Below, one piece after another: positions 17,569-26,608 of a stretch of DNA of 64,000 nt; the first letter of the stretch is position 1; each line of letters starts with the position of its first letter. The stretch lies in NCBI RefSeq assembly GCF_015390235.1, contig NZ_VUOH01000002.1:744001-808000 (forward strand), written 5' to 3'. Both the position numbers and the translations under genes were made by a program. Below the pieces are notes generated by a model. The model saw only the letters and a program-made list of their open reading frames with translations. It had not been told where the DNA came from and did not search any database. Origin of the DNA: Quadrisphaera sp. INWT6. GTDB taxonomy: Bacteria > Actinomycetota > Actinomycetes > Actinomycetales > Quadrisphaeraceae.

Positions 17569-18245
17569 GCGCGACCCAGCCGGTGCCCTCGAGGGTGCAG
17601 CTGCCCTCCCCGGCGGTGCTGAAGCCCCTGATGCGCGGCTGGCTCCACGCCGGAGCCGTGCCGCTGGTGCTGGCGGCCGGCATCGTCCTCGTGTGCCTGG
17701 CGCGCGGCGCCACCGCGGTCACGGGCGTGGCGATCTTCGCGGGCACGAGCACGCTGCTCTTCGCCACCAGCGCCGTCTACCACCGGTTCCGGTGGTCGGA
17801 CCGGGCGCGGCTGTGGCTGATGCGCGCCGACCACGGCAACATCCCGCTGGTCATCGCCGGCTCGATGACGCCCGTGGCGCTGCTGGGACTCACCGGCGGC
17901 TGGCGCGTCGGGGTGCTCGCCACCGTGTGGACGGCGGCGCTGATGGCCGTGGCGTTCCGCTGGCTGTGGCCGCGGTGCCCCCGCGCGCTGCACACGAGCA
18001 TCTCGCTGGTGCTCGGCTGGGCGCTGCTGCCGGCGCTGCCGGTGCTGCTCGACCACGGCGGCGTCGCGGTGTTCGCGCTCGTGCTCGCGGGCGGCGCCCT
18101 CTACACGGTGGGCGGTGTCGTCTACGGGCTGAAGCGCCCGGACCCGTGGCCGCGGACGTTCGGCTTCCACGAGGTCTTCCACGCGCTGACGCTGCTGGCG
18201 TGGCCCGCGCACTACGTCGCGATCAGCCTGCTCGCCTACCGCTGA
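17565..18245 (+). CDS. Hemolysin III family membrane protein, copy 2
   Basis: A 226-residue second PAQR/TrhA-type protein, about seven spans, with FATSAVYHRFRWSDRARLWL, RADHGNIPLVIAGSMTP and PRTFGFHEVFHALTLLAWPAHY. It keeps all the metal-ligand positions of the family. It is clearly a paralogue of the gene just upstream but diverged through much of its length, so the duplication is old. Family members have been linked to membrane energetics and fluidity in bacteria; the substrate is not established. The GTG start overlaps the stop of a possible 19-codon leader ORF. Confidence 0.85.
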   Translation: MSATQPVPSRVQLPSPAVLKPLMRGWLHAGAVPLVLAAGIVLVCLARGATAVTGVAIFAGTSTLLFATSAVYHRFRWSDRARLWLMRADHGNIPLVIAGSMTPVALLGLTGGWRVGVLATVWTAALMAVAFRWLWPRCPRALHTSISLVLGWALLPALPVLLDHGGVAVFALVLAGGALYTVGGVVYGLKRPDPWPRTFGFHEVFHALTLLAWPAHYVAISLLAYR

Positions 18246-18291
18246 CACGCCCGGGAGGGCCCCCGCGCGGGCGTCCTCCGCCCGAGCGACG

Positions 18292-18297
18292 TAGCCT
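18292..18297 (+). promoter_or_regulatory. -10 box TAGCCT of cstA
   Basis: TAGCCT lies about 37 bases before the cstA GTG. Unlike most genes here, cstA also has a strong AGGAGG (18324-18329) five bases before its start, so it has a conventional leader. Confidence 0.4.
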
Positions 18298-18334
18298 CCT
18301 CAGCGATCTCTCAGGCGACCGCGAGGAGGCGGCT

Positions 18335-20574
18335 GTGGCCACCACGACGACGACGTCAGGGCCGGGTGGGAGCGAGCTGCCCCAGACCGCCCCACCCCGC
18401 TCCAGGGCGGGCCAGGTGGCGCTGTGGACGGGCGTGTCCCTGGTCGGCGCGGCCTGCTGGACGGTGCTCGCGCTCTCGCGCGGGGAGTCCGTCAGCGCGC
18501 TGTGGATCCTCTTCGCGGCGCTGTGCTCGTACGCCATCGCCTACCGCTTCTACTCGCGCTTCATCACCTACCGGGTGCTGCGCGCCGACGACCGCCGCGC
18601 CACCCCCGCGGAGCGGCTCGAGAACGGCACCGACTACGAGGTCACCGACCGGCGGGTGCTCTTCGGGCACCACTTCGCCGCCATCGCGGGGGCAGGGCCG
18701 CTGGTCGGGCCGGTGCTCGCGGCGCAGATGGGGTACCTGCCGGGGACCATCTGGATCGTCGTCGGCGTGATCTTCGCCGGAGCGGTGCAGGACCTGGTGG
18801 TCCTGTTCTTCTCGATGCGGCGCAACGGCAAGAGCCTCGGGCAGATGGTCCGGGACGAGATCGGCGTGGTCGGCGGGATCGCGGCGCTCGTCGCCGTCTT
18901 CGCCATCATGATCATCATCCTGGCGGTGCTGGCGCTGATCGTGGTGAACGCGCTGGCGGAGTCTCCGTGGGGTGTCTTCTCCATCGCGCTGACCGTGCCG
19001 ATCGCCCTGTTCATGGGCGTCTACCTGCGCTTCCTGCGACCCGGGCGGGTGCTGGAGACCACCGCCATCGGCGTCGTCCTGCTGCTCGCGGCCATCATCG
19101 GCGGCGGCTACGTGGAGCAGCTCGGCCTGGCGGAGTCGCTGACGCTGAGCAAGGAGACCCTGGTCGTCGCGCTGGTGGTCTACGGCTTCGTGGCGTCGGT
19201 CCTGCCGGTGTGGCTGCTGCTGACCCCGCGCGACTACCTGTCGACGTTCATGAAGGTCGGCGTCATCGTGCTGCTGGCCGCGGCGCTGCTGCTGGCGCGG
19301 CCGGTGCTCGAGAACGACGCCGTCACCAGCTTCGCCCGGGAGGGGAACGGGCCCGTCTTCGCCGGGTCGCTGTTCCCGTTCGTGTTCATCACCATCGCCT
19401 GCGGCGCGCTGTCGGGCTTCCACGCCCTCATCTCCTCGGGCACCACGCCCAAGATGGTGGCCAAGGAGCGGCAGGTCCGCTTCATCGGGTACGGCGGCAT
19501 GCTGATGGAGAGCTTCGTCGCCATCAGCGCGCTCATCGCCGCGTCGGTGATCGACCAGGGGCTGTACTACGCCATGAACGCGCCCGCGGGCGCCACGGGC
19601 GGCTCGCCGGAGACGGCCGCGGCGTACGTGAGCGGGCTGGGCTTCGCCACCTCGCCCGACGCGCTGGCGGGTGCTGCGGCCGCCATCCAGGAGCCGAGCA
19701 TCATCAGCCGCACCGGCGGGGCGCCGACGCTGGCGATGGGCATCTCGCAGATCTTCCACGAGGCGTTCGGTGGCAACCTGCAGGCGTTCTGGTACCACTT
19801 CGCGATCATGTTCGAGGCGCTGTTCATCCTCACCGCCGTCGACGCCGGCACCCGTGTGGGCCGGTTCATGCTGCAGGACACGATCGGCAACGTCTGGCCG
19901 AGGTTCGGCGACCTCACGTGGCGCACCGGGACGTACCTCGCGAGCGCCGTCGTCGTCGGCGCGTGGGGTACTTCCTCTACACCGGCGTCACCGACCCGCT
20001 CGGCGGCATCAACCAGCTGTTCCCGCTGTTCGGCATCGCCAACCAGCTGCTCGCGGCCATCGCGCTGACGCTGTGCACCACGCTGCTCATCAAGCACGGC
20101 AGGGCGAGGTACGCGTGGGTGACCGGCGTGCCGCTGGCGTGGGACCTCGTGGTGACGATGGCCGCCAGCTGGCAGAAGGTCTTCTCCTCCAACCCGGCCA
20201 TCGGCTACTTCGCGCAGGCGTCTCGCTACCGGGAGGCGCTGGCCGCCGGGGAGGTGCTGGCGCCCGCCAAGGACGCCGCCCAGATGCAGCAGGTGGTCAC
20301 CAACTCCACGACCAACGGCGTGCTGCAGTCGCTGTTCGCGGTGCTCGTGCTCGTGGTGGCGGCCAACGCGGCGCTGGTGGTGGTCCGGGCGCTCAGGGCC
20401 GGGTCGCTGCCCACCACCGAGGTCCCCTTCGAGGAGTCGCGGCTGGTCGAGCCCGCGGGGATGCTCGCGACGCCCGCCGAGAAGGAGGCGCTGCGCCAGC
20501 ACGCAGCGGCCGGCGGACGGGCCTCCGGCGGTCACGGTGGCCGCGGGAGCGCGCACGGCGGCGGGCACGGGTGA
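18335..20574 (+). pseudogene. cstA: CstA-family peptide/pyruvate transporter, frameshifted as read
   Basis: A carbon-starvation protein A family transporter (about 746 residues when repaired, some 16-18 spans). Members import peptides or pyruvate; the partner protein YbdD follows immediately. Motifs include GHHFAAIAGAGPLVGPVLAA, GTTPKMVAKE and, after the break, GGINQLFPLFGIANQLLA. The frame is lost at 19965-19968, where a GGGG run should hold one more G: before it the protein reads VVVGAWG, after it YFLYTGVTDP in the next frame. The total length becomes divisible by three after adding one base. A sequencing error is more likely than decay because both halves are fully conserved. A Shine-Dalgarno AGGAGG precedes the GTG. 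Confidence 0.88.
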
Positions 20575-20759
20575 GCACGGGGCTCGGGTCGCTGGTCTCC
20601 GGGGTGCGCTGGTACCTGCGGGAGATCGGCGGCACCGCCCGCTGGGAGGCCTACCTGGAGCACTGCCGCGAGCACGGCCACGAGCCGCTGAGCCGCGGGG
20701 CGTTCGAGCGGGCCCGCACCGACGCCAAGGCCGCCACGCCCGGCGCCCGCTGCTGCTGA
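20571..20759 (+). CDS. YbdD/YjiX family small protein
   Basis: This 62-residue protein of the DUF466 family contains VRWYLREIGGTARWEAYLEHCREHGHEP and ends in Cys-Cys. It is the standard partner of CstA/BtsT-type transporters, where it is needed for pyruvate uptake in enterobacteria. Its GTG overlaps the cstA stop by four bases, as expected for a coupled pair. Confidence 0.88.
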   Translation: MSTGLGSLVSGVRWYLREIGGTARWEAYLEHCREHGHEPLSRGAFERARTDAKAATPGARCC

Positions 20760-20785
20760 CCGCACGACCCGCTGCCCCCCCGGAT

Positions 20786-20907
20786 CGCAACCAGGCGCTC
20801 GACTGCGACTCCCGCGGGGTGGGAACCGCAACCAGGCGCTCGACTGCGACTCCCACGGGGGTGGGAACCACAACCAGGCGCTCGACTGCGACTCCCGTGG
20901 GGGTGGG
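20786..20907. repeat. 41-42-bp tandem repeat, three copies
   Basis: Copies start at 20786, 20827 and 20869. Each contains CGCAACCAGGCGCTCGACTG, closing a CGCA/TGCG stem, followed by a second small hairpin CCCACGGGGGTGGG. Period, stem position and much of the sequence match the array at 16491-16598, so both belong to one repeat family. The gap 20760-20949 contains only this array and the promoter of the next gene. Confidence 0.85.
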
Positions 20908-20937
20908 GCGGGCAGGGCGACGACGACGGGTGCTCGC

Positions 20938-20943
20938 TAGCGT
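20938..20943 (+). promoter_or_regulatory. Leaderless -10 box TAGCGT
   Basis: TAGCGT lies six bases before the ATG at 20950. Confidence 0.55.
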
Positions 20944-20949
20944 CGGCGG

Positions 20950-21729
20950 ATGCCCTCATCGCGCGTGGACGGTCCCCTCGTCGTCGTCACGGGGGCCGCG
21001 GGACGCATCGGACGCACCACGGCCCCGCTCCTCCCGGCGTCGTGGCGGCTGCGCTTGACGGACCTGCGCGCGGGCGAGCTGCCGGGCAGCGGCCTGCCGG
21101 TGGCGGCCCTGGACGTCACCGACGAGGGGGCGTGCCGGGCGGCGTTCGAGGGTGCTGACGCCGTCGTCCACCTCGCCGGGGTGCCCGACCCGCACGCCAC
21201 CTGGGACCAGCTGCTGCCCGCCAACGTGGTCGGCACGCACGCGGTCGCGGCGGCCGCAGCTGCGGCGGGCGTGCGGAGGCTGGTGGTGGCGAGCAGCCTG
21301 CAGGCGGTCTCGGCCCCTCCGTCCGAGCACCAGGTGCGCAGCGAGGACCCCCCGCGGCCCGCCAACCTCTACGGCGCCACCAAGGGGTGGGCCGAGCTGG
21401 TCGGCTCGTGGGTCGCGGCCACGAGCTCGACGTCGGTCGTGGCGCTGCGCATCGGCTTCTTCCAGGAGCAGGGCCCGCCGTGGGAGGGCGCGACCCCCCG
21501 CGACAAGGCGGCGTGGCTGTCGGTGCGCGACGCCGCCGAGCTGCTGCGCGCGTCCGTGGAGGCGGAGCTGCGCGAGGTCGACGGCGCTCCGGTGGGCCAC
21601 GGGGCGGGCTTCGTGGTGGCCAACGGCACGTCAGCCGGCCGGTACCGCAAGGCCGACCCCTCCACCACGCAGCGCGTGCTCGGCTACCGCCCGCTCGACG
21701 ACGCCTGGGCTGGCGAGCCGCTCCCCTGA
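20950..21729 (+). CDS. NAD-dependent epimerase/dehydratase family oxidoreductase
   Basis: A 259-residue extended SDR. The cofactor motif is VVVTGAAGRIGRTTAPLL, followed by VVHLAGVPDPHATWDQLL, VVASSLQAVSAPP and LYGATKGWAELVGSW (YxxxK). The order and spacing resemble uronate dehydrogenases and related sugar-acid dehydrogenases (AGVPDPxAxW and YGxTKxxxE), so an NAD-dependent sugar dehydrogenase is plausible but not certain. It is a single gene with a leaderless promoter, convergent with the molybdate transporter operon; a small CCGGCG hairpin lies between the two stops. Confidence 0.78.
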   Translation: MPSSRVDGPLVVVTGAAGRIGRTTAPLLPASWRLRLTDLRAGELPGSGLPVAALDVTDEGACRAAFEGADAVVHLAGVPDPHATWDQLLPANVVGTHAVAAAAAAAGVRRLVVASSLQAVSAPPSEHQVRSEDPPRPANLYGATKGWAELVGSWVAATSSTSVVALRIGFFQEQGPPWEGATPRDKAAWLSVRDAAELLRASVEAELREVDGAPVGHGAGFVVANGTSAGRYRKADPSTTQRVLGYRPLDDAWAGEPLP

Positions 21730-21730
21730 C

Positions 21731-21748
21731 CCGGCGGGTGGTCGCCGG
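21731..21748. terminator. Small hairpin between convergent genes
   Basis: CCGGCG and CGCCGG flank a six-base loop just after the stop of the oxidoreductase and before that of the ABC ATPase. The stem is short and lacks a T-run, so termination is only suggested. Confidence 0.3.
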
Positions 21749-22866
21749 TCACGCCCCGGCGGAGCGCCGGGCGGGGTGGACGGCCACCTCGGCGGCCTTG
21801 ACCGCGAACCAGACCCGCGCGCCGGGCACGAGGTCGAGGTCGGCGGCGGAGGCGGCGGTGACGTCCGCCGCGAGCGCGGGGCCACCGGCGGCCGGCGCCT
21901 CGGCGCGCACCCTCACGAGCGGACCCCGCGGCTCGACGGCGGCGACGACGACGGGCAGGGCCACCCGGGGGCTGCTGCGGCCCGCGGCCGGGGGCTCGCG
22001 GTGCACCGCGACGGCGGCCGGGGAGAAGACCGCGACCGCGGGGGCACCCGGGACGCAGGCGGGGTCGAGCACGCCGGCGAGCAGCGACCCGTCGGTCGTG
22101 CGCAGGCCACCCGGGTCGGCGGTGCCGCCGACGAGGTCGAGCCCGGCGAGCCGGGCCGCGAAGGCGCTGCGGGGGCTGGCGAGCACCTCGCGGACCGGAC
22201 CCTCCTCGACCACGCGGCCCGCCTCCAGGACGACGGCGCGGTCGGCGAGGGCGAGCGCGTCGAGCGGGTCGTGCGTGACGAGCAGGGCCGGCGGGGAGCC
22301 CGGCGCGGCCAGGACGCGGCGCAGCAGCTGGCGCACCTCGGGGGCCGCGGTGACGTCGAGCGCGGCCATCGGCTCGTCGAGCAGCAGGGCCCGGGGGGAG
22401 GTCGCGAGGGCTCGCGCCACGGCCACCCGCTGGGCCTGGCCGCCGCTGAGCTGCGCGGGGCGGCGGTCGGCGAGGTGCGCCGCGTCGGCCCGCTCCAGCC
22501 ACCCAGCGCCGCCGTCCGCGCCGCACGCCGTCCGCCCCCGGCGGCCCGCACACCGAAGGCGACGTTCTCCGCGGCGGTGAGGTGCGGGAAGAGCAGGGGC
22601 TCCTGCGCCAGCAGCGCCGTGCCCCGCCGGTGGGGCGCGACGTCGGCGTCGGGCTCGTCCGCACCGGCGCCCGCGCTCAGGAGCACCGCGCCGTCGAGCT
22701 CGACCCTGCCGCGGTCGGGGCGCAGCAGTCCGGCGGCGACCGCGAGCAGCGTCGACTTGCCCGCGCCGTTGGGGCCGAGCAGGGCCACGACCTCCCCGGG
22801 TGCCACCCTGACCTCGGCGTCCAGGCCCCGCGCGTCGACGGTCGCCCGCACCAGCAGGCCGGTCAC
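21749..22866 (-). pseudogene. modC: Molybdate-type ABC transporter ATPase, frameshifted as read
   Basis: The repaired protein has about 372 residues: Walker [12 protein letters not shown] near residue 35, signature [15 protein letters not shown], Walker [13 protein letters not shown], switch [11 protein letters not shown], and a C-terminal TOBE region (DVTAASAADLDLVPGARVWF) that would sense molybdate or tungstate. The frame shifts near 22497-22507, where the sequence passes from [12 protein letters not shown] to [17 protein letters not shown]; one base is missing. The GTG start overlaps the permease stop (GTGA). No solute-binding protein gene is next to it. The anion specificity is inferred from the TOBE domain and the linked HTH-TOBE regulator. 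Confidence 0.82.
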
Positions 22867-23667
22867 GGGGCGTCCCCGGAGGTGGTGCGACCGCGGGCGA
22901 CCACGATGACGACGACGGCGACCACCACCAGCACGAGCGAGAGCGCCACCGCGGCGCGGGCGTCGGACTCGCGCTGGAGGTAGACCTCCAGCGGCAGGGT
23001 GCGGGTGACGCCCTGCAGGCTGCCGGCGAAGGTGAGCGTGGCCCCGAACTCCCCCAGCGCCCGGGGCGAACGACAGCACCGCGCCGGAGACCAGCCCCGG
23101 CAGCACCAGCGGCAGGGTGACGCGGCGCAGCACGGTCGACGGGGCGGCGCCCAGGGTGGCCGCGACCTGCTCGTACCGGGTGCCGCGGGCGCGCAGCGCC
23201 CCCTCGAGGGAGAGCACGAGGAAGGGCATCGCCACGAACGTCTGGGCGATGACGACGGCGGCGGTGGAGAACGCGAGCCGCAGGCCGAGCACCTCGAGCG
23301 AGGAGCCCAGCAGCCCCTGGCGCCCGAAGGTGTAGAGCAGGGCGATGCCCCCGACCACGGGCGGGAGAACGAGCGGCACCAGCACCAGCGAGCGCAGCAG
23401 CCGCAGCCCCGGGAACGAGCACCGGGCCAGGACCAGGGCCAGCGGCACCCCGAGCAGCAGGCACAGGGCGGTGCTGGCGGAGGCGGTCAGCAGCGACAGG
23501 CGCAGCGCGGCGAGCGACGCCTCGGAGGTGACCAGCGACCCGAAGGACGGCCAGTCGACGCGCGCCACGACGGCCACCAGGGGCAGGACGACGAAGGCCG
23601 CGCCGAGGGCCGCGGGGGCGAAGGCCCACGCGGGCAGGCCGGTCCGACCCGAGCGGTGTCGCCTCAC
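22863..23667 (-). pseudogene. modB: Molybdate-type ABC transporter permease, frameshifted as read
   Basis: The repaired protein has 267 residues with five to six spans. The permease signature is [18 protein letters not shown], followed by the ModB/CysT-type [15 protein letters not shown]. The frame is lost at 23063-23066: the run has one base too many, so AVLSFAR becomes [10 protein letters not shown]. Removing one base makes the length divisible by three. The gene starts 26 bases after the HTH-TOBE regulator and overlaps modC by four bases, giving a regulator-modB-modC unit without modA. Confidence 0.82.
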
Positions 23668-23692
23668 GCGGCTCGGCGGTGCGCCGCGGCGG

Positions 23693-24118
23693 TCACGAGG
23701 CGCCGGCGGGGGTCTCGACGATGACCGTGGTCGCCTTGACCACCGCGACGGCCATCCGGCCGGGCTCCAGCCCGAGCTCGCGGGCCGCCTCGGAGCTCAT
23801 GAGCGAGGTGACCCGGTGCGGCCCGCACTGGAGCTCCACCTGGGCCATGACGCCGTCGGCCACCACGGAGGTCACCAGGCCGACGAAGCGGTTGCGGGCT
23901 GAGCGCGCGACGCCGGAGGGGTCGCCGGCGGGGCGTCCCGCGTGGGTGCGCGCGAAGGCGGCGAGCTCCGCACCGGGCACCGCGAGGCGACCCGCCGGAC
24001 CGCGGTGGGCGGGCAGGGCGCCCGAGTCGACCCAGCGGCGCACGGTGTCGTCGCTGACACCGAGCAGCTCGGCGGCCTCGCGGGCCGAGTAGGTAGGGGG
24101 CTCGGCCGCTGGGCTCAC
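23693..24118 (-). CDS. HTH-TOBE molybdate-responsive regulator
   Basis: A 141-residue protein with a MerR/excisionase-type helix-turn-helix ([20 protein letters not shown], about residues 10-29) and a C-terminal TOBE domain ([20 protein letters not shown] and later [20 protein letters not shown]) that binds oxyanions such as molybdate or tungstate. This arrangement is common at actinobacterial mod loci, where it is thought to regulate transport. The GTG at 24118 is six bases from TACGGT (24125-24130) on its strand, which fixes the start. It is divergent from the MarR-efflux pair. Confidence 0.82.
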   Translation of the reverse strand: MSPAAEPPTYSAREAAELLGVSDDTVRRWVDSGALPAHRGPAGRLAVPGAELAAFARTHAGRPAGDPSGVARSARNRFVGLVTSVVADGVMAQVELQCGPHRVTSLMSSEAARELGLEPGRMAVAVVKATTVIVETPAGAS

Positions 24119-24124
24119 GGGCAC

Positions 24125-24130
24125 ACCGTA
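24125..24130 (-). promoter_or_regulatory. Leaderless -10 box TACGGT of the HTH-TOBE gene
   Basis: On the minus strand TACGGT ends six bases before the GTG at 24118. Confidence 0.5.
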
Positions 24131-24231
24131 CGCCGCACGTGCGGCACCGACCGTCGCTCTGCGCCGCGGCTGCGGCATCCCGCCGAGAGATCCCCGAGCG
24201 GCGCATGCACCACCGCCGACGGGGAATGAAG

Positions 24232-24269
24232 TTGCCTGCTGCAAGCATTACACCTACGGTTGCTTCAAC
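24232..24269 (+). promoter_or_regulatory. Promoter with probable MarR operators
   Basis: TTGCCT (24232-24237), a 17-base spacer and TACGGT (24255-24260) form a -35/-10 pair. The inverted repeat TTGC-ctgct-GCAA (24232-24244) covers the -35, and GTTG-ctt-CAAC (24259-24269) covers the start region. Both are suitable MarR binding sites, so the downstream marR-efflux pair is probably autoregulated. A Shine-Dalgarno GGAGG follows at 24281. Confidence 0.55.
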
Positions 24270-24290
24270 GAACTTGTAGAGGAGGTTCCC

Positions 24291-24773
24291 GTGGCCAGTC
24301 CCCACGCCTGCGCAGCGCTGGTCGACCAGTTCCCGCACCTGGCGCGCAGCAAGCGGGCGCTCGTCGGGTCGCACCCCGGCGCCGCCACGGCCACCCTGGC
24401 CACCGTCGTCGCCGTCGGCCCCGCCCGCGTCAGCGAGGTGGCCGAGCACATGGGCCTGGACCTGTCCACGGTCAGCCGCCAGGTGGCGCACCTGCGCCGC
24501 GACGGGCTCGTCGAGGCCACCCCCGACGCCTCCGACGGCCGCTCGCAGCGCCTCTCGGCCACCCCCGCCGGCATCGCCCTGCTCCGCGCCGAGCGCCGCC
24601 GCCTGGTCGACGCCGTCGCCACGCGGCTCACGGCGTGGGACGACGACGACCTGGGCGCCCTCACCCGCCTGCTGGACCGCCTGGCCGAGGACCTCGCCCG
24701 GACGTCCCCCCACACCGCACAGACCGCCCCCGCACAGCCCGCCCCCGCGACGCAGACCCCGAGGTACGCATGA
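24291..24773 (+). CDS. MarR family transcriptional regulator
   Basis: A 160-residue winged-helix repressor. The recognition region is RVSEVAEHMGLDLSTVSRQV (about 48-67) and the wing is EATPDASDGRSQRLSATPAG, with the Asp-Gly-Arg of MarR proteins. The C-terminal 20 residues are Ala/Pro/Thr-rich. The GTG is preceded by GGAGG at good spacing. The stop overlaps the start of the efflux pump gene (ATGA), the usual arrangement for a ligand-responsive repressor controlling its pump. Two inverted repeats in the promoter are likely self-binding sites. Confidence 0.9.
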   Translation: MASPHACAALVDQFPHLARSKRALVGSHPGAATATLATVVAVGPARVSEVAEHMGLDLSTVSRQVAHLRRDGLVEATPDASDGRSQRLSATPAGIALLRAERRRLVDAVATRLTAWDDDDLGALTRLLDRLAEDLARTSPHTAQTAPAQPAPATQTPRYA

Positions 24774-26545
24774 CCACCACCGCTCCGCGCCCCGCGGCAG
24801 CAGCGCTGCCCGAAGCCACCCACCCCGCCATGACGCACCGGCAGATCCTCGAGGCCCTGTCGGGGCTGCTGCTGGGCATGTTCGTGGCGATCCTCAGCTC
24901 GACCGTCGTGTCCAACGCGCTGCCGGTGATCATCCCGGCGCTCGGCGGCGGTGAGTCGGGCTACACCTGGGTGGTGGTGGCCGCCCTGCTGGCCACGACG
25001 GTCTCGACCCCGATCTGGGGCAAGCTGGCCGACACCTTCTCCAAGAAGGTGCTGGTCCAGAGCTCGCTGGTCATCTTCGTCATCGCCTCGGTCGTCGCCG
25101 GGCTCTCCGTCAACGTGCCGATGCTCATCGCCGCCCGCGTGGGCCAGGGCCTGGGCGCCGGCGGCCTCACCGCGCTGGCGCAGATCGTGCTGGCCACGAT
25201 GATCGCCCCCCGCGAGCGCGGCCGGTACTCCGGCTACCTCGGGGCGACCTTCGCCCTGGCGACGGTCGGCGGCCCGCTGATCGGCGGCGTCATCACCGAG
25301 CACCTGTCGTGGCACTACACGTTCTTCGTGGGCGTGCCGTTCGCCGTCGCCGCGTTCGTCGTCATCCAGAAGACGCTCGACCTGCCGGTGGTCAAGCGGA
25401 AGGTCCACATCGACTACTGGGGCGCCACGCTCCTGACCGCCGGCGTCTCGTCGCTGCTGATCTGGGTCTCGCTGGCGGGCAAGAACTTCGACTGGATGTC
25501 GTGGCAGACGTTCGCTCTGGTGGGCGGCGGCATCGCGCTGCTGGTCGCGCTGGTGCTCGTGGAGCGCCGCGCTCGGGACGCCATCATCCCGCTGCACCTG
25601 TTCCGCTCCTCGACCACGGTGCTCGCCTCGGTCGCGAGCCTCTTCGTCGGCATCGCGATGTTCGGCGCCACGATCTTCCTGGCGCAGTACTTCCAGCTGG
25701 CCCGCGGCGACTCCCCCACGGTCGCCGGCCTGCGCACCCTGCCGATGATCGCCGGCCTGTTCCTCTCCTCCACCGTCATCGGCCAGCTGGTCACCCGCAC
25801 CGGCCGGTGGAAGCGGTGGATCGTCACCGGCGGCGTGCTGCTGACCGCGGGCCTCGGCCTCATGGGGACCGTCGCCTGGAACACCGACTACTGGGTGGTC
25901 GGCATCTACATGGCGCTGGTCGGCCTGGGCGTCGGCATGATGATGCAGAACCTCGTGCTCGCCGTGCAGAACGTCACCGCCCCGCAGGACATGGGCACGG
26001 CCAGCTCGTTCGTGGCCTTCACCCGCTCCCTCGGCGGCTCCATCGGCGTCTCGGTGCTGGGCGCGGTGCTCGGCCACCGGGTCACGGCCTACCTGACCTC
26101 CAGCCTCACCGAGGCGGGTGTCGACCCCTCGCAGCTCGGCTCGGCCGCCGGCGGCGGCGTGCCGGTGCTGGCGGAGATCCCCGAGCCGGTGCGCTCGCTG
26201 GTCCAGGCCGCCTACGGCGACGGGATCGCCGACATCTTCTTGGTGGCCGCGCCGTTCGCCCTGCTGTCGCTGCTGTTCGTGCTGTTCTTCAAGGAGACGG
26301 CGCTGCGGACGAGCAACGACGCCCCCGCCAGCACCGGCGCGCAGGCCGCCTCCCCGGTCGGCGCTGCGGTCATCGGGACGGACGCCCCGGTGCAGGACGC
26401 CGCTGACGACGCGCAGGCGGTGGAGGACGACGGCGACGCCGTCCACCACGGCCGGCACGCGGCGCCGGTGGAGCCGGCCACCGGTGACGCCGACCACCTC
26501 GGGCGGCACACCGACCGGCGGGTCGCCCAGGACGCCCACCGCTGA
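24770..26545 (+). CDS. EmrB/QacA-type (DHA2) MFS drug efflux transporter
   Basis: A 591-residue pump with about 14 spans. Motifs: AILSSTVVSNALPVIIPALG in span 1, WGKLADTFSKK (motif A), AARVGQGLGAGGLTALAQIV, and GGPLIGGVITEHLSWHYTFF (motif C region of 14-span exporters). The C-terminal 70 residues are acidic and His-rich (VEDDGDAVHHGRHAAP) and probably cytoplasmic. It is translated together with the MarR regulator by an ATGA overlap. The substrate is unknown; a multidrug or toxic-compound exporter is expected. It ends just before a strong palindrome. Confidence 0.9.
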   Translation: MTTTAPRPAAAALPEATHPAMTHRQILEALSGLLLGMFVAILSSTVVSNALPVIIPALGGGESGYTWVVVAALLATTVSTPIWGKLADTFSKKVLVQSSLVIFVIASVVAGLSVNVPMLIAARVGQGLGAGGLTALAQIVLATMIAPRERGRYSGYLGATFALATVGGPLIGGVITEHLSWHYTFFVGVPFAVAAFVVIQKTLDLPVVKRKVHIDYWGATLLTAGVSSLLIWVSLAGKNFDWMSWQTFALVGGGIALLVALVLVERRARDAIIPLHLFRSSTTVLASVASLFVGIAMFGATIFLAQYFQLARGDSPTVAGLRTLPMIAGLFLSSTVIGQLVTRTGRWKRWIVTGGVLLTAGLGLMGTVAWNTDYWVVGIYMALVGLGVGMMMQNLVLAVQNVTAPQDMGTASSFVAFTRSLGGSIGVSVLGAVLGHRVTAYLTSSLTEAGVDPSQLGSAAGGGVPVLAEIPEPVRSLVQAAYGDGIADIFLVAAPFALLSLLFVLFFKETALRTSNDAPASTGAQAASPVGAAVIGTDAPVQDAADDAQAVEDDGDAVHHGRHAAPVEPATGDADHLGRHTDRRVAQDAHR

Positions 26546-26554
26546 CCCGCTCCC

Positions 26555-26606
26555 GAGACGCCGCTGGACCGCACCCTCCGCGGAGGGTGCGGTCCAGCGG
26601 CGTCTC
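26555..26606. repeat. 52-bp perfect palindrome, probable bidirectional terminator
   Basis: Arms of 26 bases (26555-26580 and 26581-26606) pair without mismatch. It lies ten bases after the efflux gene stop and before the convergent small gene. The central 25 bases (26568-26592) are identical to the palindrome inside menD. It could act as a terminator on both strands; as a shared element it may also be mobile. Confidence 0.85.
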
Positions 26607-26608
26607 AG

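Noticed and set aside
19965..19968. Programmed ribosomal frameshift in cstA
   Set aside because: Similar single-base changes in G/C runs occur in many unrelated genes nearby, and no slippery site with a following pseudoknot is evident, so a sequence error is simpler.
16491..20907. The 42-bp repeat arrays as a CRISPR locus
   Set aside because: Copies are directly adjacent with no unique spacers, there are only about three per array, and no cas gene is near.
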